From Cryobacterium sp. Y82 (GTDB lineage: Bacteria; Actinomycetota; Actinomycetes; Actinomycetales; Microbacteriaceae): a stretch of 49,151 nt of DNA. Below the pieces are notes generated by a model, which saw only the letters and a program-made list of their open reading frames with translations, searched no databases and was not told where the DNA came from. Below, piece by piece: positions 24,412 to 31,730 of this stretch (positions are counted from its first letter, which is position 1; the number at the start of each line of letters is the position of its first letter). A program made the translations under genes and the position numbers. The stretch covers positions 7,687 to 56,837 of the forward strand of contig NZ_PJJJ01000019.1 of NCBI RefSeq assembly GCF_002929495.1, read 5' to 3'.

Positions 24412-25200
24412 ATGGTCTTCCCGAGCGCCACCACTGCGACCCCGGTAGTGCGGAGCCGCGTCGCCCGGCGCAGCGACGAAATCTGGTCGATCAAACGGTT
24501 TGTGACCCCCGCCGTGGTGCTGCTCGTTCTTGTTGCTCTCTTTGTTGCGCTCTCGAGCATGACGCTCGACTCGATCGAGTCCCGTACCCTCAACACGGAT
24601 TACATCATCGCCCGCGTTCGTGAACACCTCGGGCTCACGGTGGTCGCGTCGGCGCTCGTGGCCGTGCTCGCTATTCCGACGGGCATTGTGCTCAGCCGCA
24701 CCCGGTCCCGAGTGCTCAAGGCGATCGTGCTTGGCATCGCCAATGTGGGCCAGGCTACGCCGGCGGTCGGCGTCATCATTCTGCTGGCCATCCTCTGGCA
24801 GACCGGCTACTTGACCGCCCTGGTCGGGCTCGTCATCTACTCTTTCCTGCCCGTTCTGCGCAACACGATGATCGGCCTGCAGCAGGTAGATGAAAACGTG
24901 CGCGAATCAGCGTTCGGCATGGGCATGACCCAAAACCAGGTGCTCCTTCGCATCGAACTGCCCCTCGCCGTACCGGTGATCCTGGCCGGGCTGCGCACCT
25001 CGCTGGTCTTCTGCGTGGGGGTGGCAACAATCGCCACCTTCATCAACGCCGGCGGACTGGGCGACATGATCGTCAACGGCCTCAAGCTGCAGCGTTACCC
25101 CGTGCTCGTGACCGGCGCGGTGCTCGTGGCTTGTATCGCTCTGCTCATCGACTGGGTCGCGGCCACCGCCGAAGACGTGCTGCGCCCTCGCGGCACCTAA
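24412..25200 (+). CDS. OpuC-type ABC transporter permease, second subunit
   Basis: 262 aa with an N-terminal cytoplasmic extension (about 1-25), one extra membrane segment, and the usual permease core. The EAA loop reads NVRESAFGMGMTQNQVLLRI ending in ELPLAVPVILAG, matching the partner permease, so the two form a heterodimeric channel. The ATG at 24412 is preferred since GGAGG (24399-24403) lies 8 bases upstream; a GTG at 24406 overlapping the ATPase stop (GTGA) is possible but too close to that site. An 83-nt gap separates it from the binding protein gene. Confidence 0.87.
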   Translation: MVFPSATTATPVVRSRVARRSDEIWSIKRFVTPAVVLLVLVALFVALSSMTLDSIESRTLNTDYIIARVREHLGLTVVASALVAVLAIPTGIVLSRTRSRVLKAIVLGIANVGQATPAVGVIILLAILWQTGYLTALVGLVIYSFLPVLRNTMIGLQQVDENVRESAFGMGMTQNQVLLRIELPLAVPVILAGLRTSLVFCVGVATIATFINAGGLGDMIVNGLKLQRYPVLVTGAVLVACIALLIDWVAATAEDVLRPRGT

Positions 25201-25283
25201 ATTCTCGAATTTCCTTTTCACAGTCACCACACGCATCCACGATCTCATCCCGCATCCCCACGCACCCCACAAGAGGAGTCACC

Positions 25284-26222
25284 ATGAAGAAACCCACCGT
25301 CCTGTCGATCCTGGCCCTCACAGCAGTCGGCGCCCTCGCGCTCACCGGCTGTTCCGCTGGAGGTGCGGCCGACGCCGGCGGACAAGGTGACGAAGTCGCC
25401 GGACTCACCGGTTCCGTGGGAGCCAAGGACTTCTCGGAGCAGTACATCCTCGCCCACCTCACAAGTGCGCTGCTCAACGCCCACGGCGCCGACACGGATG
25501 CCAACACGCAGGTCGTCGGCTCTGCCAACGTTCGCGCCGCCCTCGAAAGCGACGACTTCATGGGGTATTGGGAATACACCGGCACCTCGTGGATCACCTA
25601 TAACAACAACACCACCCCGGTGAAGGGCGAGGAAGCCCAGTTCGACGCCACCAAGGAGGCCGACGCGGCCAACGGCATCGCGTGGCTCGACCCGGCACCG
25701 CTTAACAACACGTACGCTTTCGCCATTCGCGCCGACAAGGCCGACGAACTTGGGGTCAAGACGCTCAGCGACATCGCCGACCTGCCCGCGGATGAGCAGA
25801 CCTTCTGCATCGAAAGCGAATTCTCCACCCGCGATGACGGCTGGCCCGGTCTCAAGACCGCCTACGGACTCGATGTGCCCGATTCCAACGTGGCCTTGCT
25901 CGACACCGGCGTCATCTACACCGCCACCGAAAAGGGCGACGACTGTAACTTCGGCGAGGTATTCCAGACTGACGGCCGCATCACCGCGCTCGACCTGGTC
26001 GTGCTCGAAGACGACCTCGAGTTCTTCCCGGTCTACCAGGGGGCATTCACACTCAAGCAGAGCACCCTCGACGAGTATCCCGGCATCGCCCCGGTCATTG
26101 CCCTGATGAGCGACAAGCTCACCACCGAAGAGATGCAGAAACTCAACGCGCTGGCCGACGTTGACGGCGAGGACCCCGAAGACATCGCCAACGACTGGCT
26201 GACCGAACAGGGGCTGATCTGA
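25284..26222 (+). CDS. OpuAC/ProX-type substrate-binding lipoprotein
   Basis: 312 aa. Lipobox LTGC with the lipidated Cys at residue 23, then a Gly/Ala linker and the periplasmic-binding type II fold: GSVGAKDFSEQYILAHLTS, DFMGYWEYTGTSW and ALDLVVLEDD. The GYWEYTGT segment and aromatic residues that follow are typical of osmoprotectant-binding proteins, where Trp/Tyr side chains cage a trimethylammonium group. Strong ribosome binding site AGAGGAG (25272-25278). It captures substrate at the outer membrane face. Its TGA overlaps the Fae-like start by 1 nt, an unusually tight link between a transporter gene and a catabolic gene. The ligand is inferred from family only. Confidence 0.88.
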   Translation: MKKPTVLSILALTAVGALALTGCSAGGAADAGGQGDEVAGLTGSVGAKDFSEQYILAHLTSALLNAHGADTDANTQVVGSANVRAALESDDFMGYWEYTGTSWITYNNNTTPVKGEEAQFDATKEADAANGIAWLDPAPLNNTYAFAIRADKADELGVKTLSDIADLPADEQTFCIESEFSTRDDGWPGLKTAYGLDVPDSNVALLDTGVIYTATEKGDDCNFGEVFQTDGRITALDLVVLEDDLEFFPVYQGAFTLKQSTLDEYPGIAPVIALMSDKLTTEEMQKLNALADVDGEDPEDIANDWLTEQGLI

Positions 26223-26776
26223 TGACGCAGGCTTTACAAATCGGCGAGAGCTTCATCGGTGACGGTGTGAACGCCGCCCACGTCAACACCGTTTTTGGGC
26301 ACCGTGACGGTCCGGCGGGAATCGCCTGGGCGACCGCCCTCGCGACCCCGAGCGCGGGGCACGTGCCCTTCGTCACCGTGCTGCGCCCCTCGCTTCCGGT
26401 CAAACCGCTCACCCTCTTCGTGACCAAGGCCGCCCCAGCAACGGACGCCCACGGCCTCTTGATCTGGGGCCCGGCACAGGCCGGCATCGCGGCCGGAGTC
26501 GCCGAAGCGCTAGCTGACGGCACCATCTCGCGGGAACAGGCCGATAGTCACGTCATCATCGCCGCTGTCTGGGTCAATCCAGGAGCCGATGACGCCGAAG
26601 CGGTCTACGCCCACAACCGCTTGTCTGTACACACCGCCCTCGTCAACGGGGCGGCGTCACTGCCGAGCACCGACGCCGTGATCGCGGCCCGCGACAGCCC
26701 GTCCAACCCGTTCTTCACCCCGGCAGGCACCTCGTCGACCGCCTCGAACCTGGTCCCATCCGGAGCGTCCGCATGA
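26222..26776 (+). CDS. Formaldehyde-activating enzyme (Fae) homologue
   Basis: 184 aa. Residues 5-150 follow the Fae fold: IGESFIGDGVNAAHVNTVFG with H20 at the place of the catalytic histidine (His17 in Methylorubrum Fae), DGPAGIAWATALATPSAGH, VLRPSLPVKPLTLFV, WGPAQAGIAAGVAEAL and VWVNPGADDAE. About 35 Pro/Ser-rich residues extend past the usual end. Fae proper condenses formaldehyde with tetrahydromethanopterin. Actinobacteria are not known to make that cofactor, so this member probably uses another acceptor or another aldehyde. Starts and stops overlap both neighbours (TGATG, ATGA), so it is co-translated with the binding protein and the enolase-superfamily enzyme. The family assignment is firm; the function is open. 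Confidence 0.85.
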   Translation: MTQALQIGESFIGDGVNAAHVNTVFGHRDGPAGIAWATALATPSAGHVPFVTVLRPSLPVKPLTLFVTKAAPATDAHGLLIWGPAQAGIAAGVAEALADGTISREQADSHVIIAAVWVNPGADDAEAVYAHNRLSVHTALVNGAASLPSTDAVIAARDSPSNPFFTPAGTSSTASNLVPSGASA

Positions 26777-27876
26777 AGATCACGGCGATCCGTCTCATCC
26801 GCTTGAACCTGACCCTCGACCCACCGTTTTCGGCGGCTTGGGACCCCGTTCCCCGCCGCAACTTTCCAGCCACCCTGGTGCGCGTCGAAACGGATGCCGG
26901 CCTCGTCGGGGTTGGTTCCGGCGACACGATGGACGGTTTCGAAGCCTTCGAAGACCTCTTCATCGGAACCGATCCGCTGCAGATCCTCAACCAGGTGCGC
27001 CGCATCGAGACGATCAATTTTCACGGCGGCCGGTACTGGCCGCTGGAAGCGGCGCTCTGGGACATTATCGGGCAGGTCGCCCGTCTGCCGGTCAGCGTGC
27101 TCTTCGGCGGCGCGCGCGACCGCCTCACCGCCTACGCCTCCTGCGGCGAGCTGAAGCCGGCCGCCATTCGGGCCGAGTCGGCGCTCGCGGCTCGGGAACG
27201 CGGCTTTAAGGCCATGAAGATCCGCATCGCCCGCGACCAGATCGAGCAGGGCATCGCGGCTGTGCGCGCCACCCGTGAGGCGGTCGGCGCCGACTTCGAC
27301 ATCATGGTCGACCTCAACCAGATGTGGCGCATGAGCGGGGACATCGAGGCCGCCCTCCCGTTGGCCCGGGTACGCCGCGTCGCTGCGGAGCTGCAGGAGC
27401 TCGGTGTTCTTTGGCTTGAGGAACCGCTGCCGCAGGCCGATGTTGTCGGCGCCCAACGCATCCGCTCGGAGACCGGTATACAAATCGCCGCGGGCGAAAT
27501 GGTGCGCAGCATGGGCGAAATGAGCGCTCTCATCGAAGCGGATGCCTACGACATCTACCAGCCCGACGTCGCGCTCTCGGTCGGCATGTACCGCGCACGC
27601 CAGGTCGCTGAATCCGCAAACCTGCGGCACCGGCTGTTCACCCCACATACCTGGAGCAACGGGCTCGGCCTGCTCGCCAATCTGCACGTCGCCGCTGGGG
27701 TCGATGCCGGGCCGTATCTCGAGTTTCCCTACGATCCGCCCGGCTGGACGCCGGAACGCCGTGACTTCTTTCTCACCCCGCTCGACATCAACCCATCCGG
27801 CGAACTGGTTGTCCCGTCCCTGCCCGGGCTCGGCGCGCAGATCGACTGGACCGCAGTGAAGAGGTACACCGTATGA
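26773..27876 (+). CDS. Enolase-superfamily enzyme (mandelate racemase/muconate lactonizing type), probable acid-sugar or hydroxyacid dehydratase
   Basis: 367 aa. N-terminal capping domain (about 1-120) and TIM-barrel with K149-x-R151 (AMKIRI), metal ligands D180 (IMVDLNQMW), E216/E217 (LWLEEPLP) and E242 (AAGEM), plus D265 (YQPD) and H292 (FTPHTWSNG), which form the His-Asp base dyad of the mandelate racemase subgroup. Such enzymes abstract the alpha proton of a carboxylate, giving racemisation or dehydration to a 2-keto-3-deoxy acid. KxR at the first position is less common than KxK. It overlaps Fae and the aldehyde dehydrogenase by 4 nt each. The substrate is unknown; the PHTW and DLNQMW segments may help place it in a subfamily. 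Confidence 0.87.
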   Translation: MKITAIRLIRLNLTLDPPFSAAWDPVPRRNFPATLVRVETDAGLVGVGSGDTMDGFEAFEDLFIGTDPLQILNQVRRIETINFHGGRYWPLEAALWDIIGQVARLPVSVLFGGARDRLTAYASCGELKPAAIRAESALAARERGFKAMKIRIARDQIEQGIAAVRATREAVGADFDIMVDLNQMWRMSGDIEAALPLARVRRVAAELQELGVLWLEEPLPQADVVGAQRIRSETGIQIAAGEMVRSMGEMSALIEADAYDIYQPDVALSVGMYRARQVAESANLRHRLFTPHTWSNGLGLLANLHVAAGVDAGPYLEFPYDPPGWTPERRDFFLTPLDINPSGELVVPSLPGLGAQIDWTAVKRYTV

Positions 27877-29396
27877 GCACTGTGATCGAGACACCCGACT
27901 GGATAGGTCGGGCCGACACGCTCACCCCCGAAACCCGGCTTTTCATCAACGGCGACTTTCGGCCGGCCCGTGACGGCGGCACCTTCGACAGCTTCTCGCC
28001 GCGTGACGGGCGTCTACTCTGCACGGTCAGCTCTGCCGGAGAAACGGATGTCGACGACGCCGTTCGCGCCGCGGCCCGCGCTTTCGAGCACGGGCTCTGG
28101 TCCCGCGCCGACCGTCGGGAACGTGCTCGGGTGCTCACTCGGCTGAGCGACCTCATGCTCGAGAACCTCGATGAACTTGCCCTATTGGAATCGATCGACT
28201 CTGGGCATCCGATCGGTGATGCCCGTCGGGTCGACGTGCCGCAGGCTGCTCGAACGGTGCGCTGGTACGCGGAGGCGATCGACAAGATTTACGACGAAGT
28301 GGCGCCCACGCCCCAATCGGCCCTCGCTCTCATCACTCGCGAGCCACTCGGCGTAGTCGGCGCAGTGGTGCCGTGGAACTACCCGCTCATCATCAGCGCG
28401 TGGAAGATGGCGCCAGCGCTCGCGGCGGGCAACTCCGTTGTGCTGAAACCGGCCGAACTCACGAGCCTGTCGGCCTTGAAGCTTGCTGAGTTGGCGGCCG
28501 AAGCCGGAATTCCCGCGGGTGTCTTCAATGTGGTTCCCGGGCTTGGGCCCGTGGCCGGGCAGGCGCTCGGGCGGCATCCGCTCGTAGACAAGATCACCTT
28601 CACCGGTTCACCCGCCGTCGGGCGGGGCTTTCTCACGTACTCGGGCGAGTCCAATGGCAAACAGGTCGCCCTCGAACTTGGCGGAAAATCCGCGCAGGTC
28701 GTGCTCGCCGATACCGAAGACCTCGCCGCCTGCGCAGAATCAGTGGCCTGGGGGATCTTCTACAATGCCGGGCAGACCTGCCACGGCGGCAGCCGCCTCA
28801 TCGTCGACGAGCGGGTGCACGACGAACTCGTCGACCGGGTGCTCGCTGTGGGGCGCTCGCTCGTGCTCGGGGATCCGCTCGACGAGGCCACTCAGATCGG
28901 CACGATCGCGAGCGAGAAGCAGCTCGACCGGGTGCTTGGGTACACCGATATCGCGCGCGCCGAGGGCGTAGTCGTGCACGGCGGTGGCCGGGTGCGGCCC
29001 GACGGGCTCGGCGACGGCTATTACGTCGAGCCCACGGTTTTCGATGGCGTCGACAATACCGGGCGAATCGGCCAGGAAGAGATTTTCGGTCCGGCCCTGG
29101 CCGTAACCACCGTGCGCGGAGCGGCCGAGGCCGTGCACGTGGCCAACGACAGCCCTTACGGTCTCGCCGCGAGCGTCTGGAGCAGCAACATCACGACCGC
29201 CCACGCCGCCGCCCGCGAACTGCGCGCCGGCACAGTGTGGGTCAACACGTTTGACGCCTCCGACATCATCACCCCCTTCGGCGGATTCAAGAACTCGGGC
29301 AGCGGCCGCGACCGGTCGCTTCACGCTTTTGACGCCTATACCGCGCTCAAAACCACCTGGATCAATCTGGGTGCTTCCAACCTCCCCACCGACTAA
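27873..29396 (+). CDS. NAD(P)-dependent aldehyde dehydrogenase, PuuC-like
   Basis: 507 aa. Full ALDH: PWNYP (N169), cofactor motif FTGSPAVGRG, general base E268 (LELGGKSAQ), nucleophile C303 (NAGQTCHGGSR) and C-terminal EEIFGPAL and PFGGFKNSG. The segment SGHPIGDARRVDVPQAA, then RWYAEAIDKIYDEVAPT, matches the gamma-glutamyl-aminobutyraldehyde/betaine aldehyde dehydrogenase (PuuC/BetB-like) group, which oxidises amino- or onium-aldehydes. That fits the quaternary-amine transporter of the same operon. It starts with a 4-nt overlap with the enolase-superfamily gene. The true aldehyde is not known. Confidence 0.88.
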   Translation: MSTVIETPDWIGRADTLTPETRLFINGDFRPARDGGTFDSFSPRDGRLLCTVSSAGETDVDDAVRAAARAFEHGLWSRADRRERARVLTRLSDLMLENLDELALLESIDSGHPIGDARRVDVPQAARTVRWYAEAIDKIYDEVAPTPQSALALITREPLGVVGAVVPWNYPLIISAWKMAPALAAGNSVVLKPAELTSLSALKLAELAAEAGIPAGVFNVVPGLGPVAGQALGRHPLVDKITFTGSPAVGRGFLTYSGESNGKQVALELGGKSAQVVLADTEDLAACAESVAWGIFYNAGQTCHGGSRLIVDERVHDELVDRVLAVGRSLVLGDPLDEATQIGTIASEKQLDRVLGYTDIARAEGVVVHGGGRVRPDGLGDGYYVEPTVFDGVDNTGRIGQEEIFGPALAVTTVRGAAEAVHVANDSPYGLAASVWSSNITTAHAAARELRAGTVWVNTFDASDIITPFGGFKNSGSGRDRSLHAFDAYTALKTTWINLGASNLPTD

Positions 29397-29430
29397 ACCG
29401 ACCACCACAGACTGAATTGAGAGAACTGCT

Positions 29431-30504
29431 ATGACCGCTACTCCGTCGACGCGAGTCGGCTTTATTGGCCTCGGCAACATGGGCTCCGGCATGACCCGCA
29501 ACCTGCAGAAGGCCGGTTACGCGCTGGTGGTGAACGATATCCGTCGCGAATCGGCCGCTGCACTCCTCGCTAACGGCGCAGTCTGGGCGGACACCCCGGC
29601 CGAGGTCGCCGCGCAGACTGACGTCGTCATCACTATGCTGCCCACGCCGCGGCACGTCGACAACGTTGTCAACGGCAAGAACGGAATCCTCGCCGGAATA
29701 GCGGATGGCGGCTGCTGGGTTGACATGTCCACCTCCGTTCCCGACGTGGCCAACGGAGTGCGATTCGAACACGCCGACCGCGGGCTGCGCATCTTGGACG
29801 CCCCAGTCAGCGGTATGTCGGTCGGCGCAGCCTCGGGCATGCTGCAAATCTTTGTGGGTGGCTCCTCCGATGACTTCGACGAGCTGCGGCCGATGTTCGA
29901 GGCGATGGGAGACCCTGACCGAATTTTGCACGTCGGTGCCGCCGGAACCGGCTATGCCGTGAAACTCATGATCAACCAGCTGTGGTTCTCACATCTCGTC
30001 GCCACGGCAGAGGTGCTGAGCATCGGAGTGAAGGCGGGGGTCGACCTGGGCGTTCTGCGGGCCTCGCTCATTGCGAGCCCCGCCAATAGCAACTTCGTGC
30101 AGCATGACGTGCTGTCGATCCTGGGCGAGGGCGACTACGACGAGGGTTTCTCCATCGCCCTCGCCTGCAAAGACCTTGGGCTGTCCATCGACCTGGCACG
30201 TTCGGTGGGAGTCCCCGCCGAACTCAGCGGCCTGGTGGAACAAATCTACCGCCGCGCCCGCGCCCAATACGGTGACGGCGCCGGAGAGATGAGCCCGGTG
30301 CGCCTCTACGAAGATCTCAGCGGCATAAACCTGCGCCTGAACGATTCCACTCCGACCAGCCCCGCCGATGTGATCGCAGCCGTCGCCGCGGCCGAAGAAG
30401 CCGCCGAAGTGTCCGCTGCGGCGTCCATCGCGGCTTCTGTTGCGGCATCCGCTGCGGCCGCCGCCGTCGCATCGTCGGTCAACGCTGAATTGGCCTCCGC
30501 ATGA
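29431..30504 (+). CDS. Beta-hydroxyacid dehydrogenase (3-hydroxyisobutyrate / tartronate semialdehyde reductase family) with Ala-rich tail
   Basis: 357 aa. Rossmann motif GFIGLGNMGSGM (10-21), substrate loop DAPVSG (123-128), and catalytic K178 in GTGYAVKLMINQLW. These enzymes interconvert a beta-hydroxyacid and its semialdehyde with NAD(P). The core ends near residue 308; the last about 48 residues are almost all Ala, Ser, Val and Glu, an extension not normal in the family and perhaps a flexible or coiled tail. 34 nt separate it from the aldehyde dehydrogenase gene. Its stop overlaps the alcohol dehydrogenase start (ATGA). Confidence 0.87.
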   Translation: MTATPSTRVGFIGLGNMGSGMTRNLQKAGYALVVNDIRRESAAALLANGAVWADTPAEVAAQTDVVITMLPTPRHVDNVVNGKNGILAGIADGGCWVDMSTSVPDVANGVRFEHADRGLRILDAPVSGMSVGAASGMLQIFVGGSSDDFDELRPMFEAMGDPDRILHVGAAGTGYAVKLMINQLWFSHLVATAEVLSIGVKAGVDLGVLRASLIASPANSNFVQHDVLSILGEGDYDEGFSIALACKDLGLSIDLARSVGVPAELSGLVEQIYRRARAQYGDGAGEMSPVRLYEDLSGINLRLNDSTPTSPADVIAAVAAAEEAAEVSAAASIAASVAASAAAAAVASSVNAELASA

Positions 30505-31730
30505 GTGCGGCCGAAACTGCGCGTGCAGCGGCACAGACGGCGGCAGCCGGGCTCGCTCCGTTGCCCCGGCCGCTCAGTGAGATGGCGCTCGTGCTCGACC
30601 CGAAACCGGTCGCGCACTTCGGTCGCGGCACGGTCACTGAGGTTGGCCGAATTACCGCGCAGAGCGGTGTCACACACGCGTTGGTGGTGACTGATCCGTT
30701 CCTGGCCACGAGCCTGGTTGTCGCCGCTGTACGTGAGGCCCTCGAAGGCGCGGGGCTCGCTGTGACCATTTACGGCGGGGTTACCCCGAACCCCACGACC
30801 ACGTGCGTTGACGAGGGCAGCGATCTCGCGGCATCGGTCGGCGCGGATGGCATTGTTGCCGTCGGCGGCGGGTCGTCGATGGATGCTGCGAAGGGTATCG
30901 CCCTCGGTGCCCTGAACCCGCAGCGCGGCGTCGACCTCGACTATCGCAGCACTTTCAAACACCCGGCGCTGCCGATCGTGGCCGTGCCCACTACTGCGGG
31001 AACGGGGGCGGAGGTGAACGCCTTCGGCGTGATCACGGATGTCATCAGTCGCCGCAAGTTCTACGTGGGTCATGACAGCGCGCTCGCCCGCGCGGCGGTG
31101 CTCGACCCCGATCTCACCGTCGGCCTGCCGGCCGGAGCGACTGCGGCTACCGGCATGGACGCCCTCACTCACGCACTCGAGTCATACCTCTCCGTGCGAG
31201 CGAACCCGTATAGCGACGGCATCGCCCTGCAGGTCATCGCGACCGTCGCCGAGTTTCTGCCTCGCGCGGTCGACAACGGCGCGGACATCGAGGCTCGGGC
31301 CGAACTGCTGCTCGCAAGCCACCTGGCTGGAGTAGGTTTCTCGCACACCGGCCTAGGCCTCGTGCACGGCATCGCGCATCCGCTCGGGGGACAGTTCAAT
31401 ATTCCGCACGGGCTTGCGCTGTGCATCGTGATCGAGGGTGTGCTGCGGTTCAACCTAGCCGCGCGCGCGGCCCGTATCGCCCGGGTGGCTTTTGCGCTCG
31501 GCGTCGGGCGCACCGACCTGCCGGAGGCCGAGAACGCGCAGCGCGCCATCGAGGCCATCGCCGCGCTCGCCGTGAGGGTCGGTATGACCGGCCCGCTCTC
31601 GAAATTCGGGGTCACCGCGGAAGACTTGGCGTCGCTCGCCGCCGACACGCTCGCCGATGCCGTGACCGTCAACAATCCGATCCAGCCCACCGTCGACGAC
31701 GTGGTGCGTATTCTGAAGGAGTCCCTGTGA
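30501..31730 (+). CDS. Iron-containing (type III) alcohol dehydrogenase
   Basis: 409 aa. Nucleotide-binding GGGSSMDAAK (122-131), VPTTAGTGAEV (162-172), and all four metal ligands at family spacing: D220 and H224 (GMDALTH), H289 (GLVHGIAHPLGG) and H303 (IPHGLAL). The family includes lactaldehyde reductase, 1,3-propanediol and 4-hydroxybutyrate dehydrogenases, and maleylacetate reductase. Followed directly by a GabD-like aldehyde dehydrogenase, it may oxidise an omega-hydroxy intermediate to the semialdehyde; this is inference. Overlaps of 4 nt with both neighbours show one transcript. An Ala-rich N-terminus (about 1-20) precedes the domain. Confidence 0.88.
   Translation: MSAAETARAAAQTAAAGLAPLPRPLSEMALVLDPKPVAHFGRGTVTEVGRITAQSGVTHALVVTDPFLATSLVVAAVREALEGAGLAVTIYGGVTPNPTTTCVDEGSDLAASVGADGIVAVGGGSSMDAAKGIALGALNPQRGVDLDYRSTFKHPALPIVAVPTTAGTGAEVNAFGVITDVISRRKFYVGHDSALARAAVLDPDLTVGLPAGATAATGMDALTHALESYLSVRANPYSDGIALQVIATVAEFLPRAVDNGADIEARAELLLASHLAGVGFSHTGLGLVHGIAHPLGGQFNIPHGLALCIVIEGVLRFNLAARAARIARVAFALGVGRTDLPEAENAQRAIEAIAALAVRVGMTGPLSKFGVTAEDLASLAADTLADAVTVNNPIQPTVDDVVRILKESL

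Noticed and set aside
26605..27894. Long minus-strand open frame (429 codons) opposite the enolase-superfamily gene
   Set aside because: It mirrors the codon bias of the plus-strand gene, which has full catalytic motifs. The minus frame has no domain or ribosome binding site.
31421..31726. N-terminal extension of the GabD-like aldehyde dehydrogenase
   Set aside because: This part lies inside the alcohol dehydrogenase gene in another frame and is Arg-rich non-family sequence. The GTG at 31727 has an AAGGAG site.
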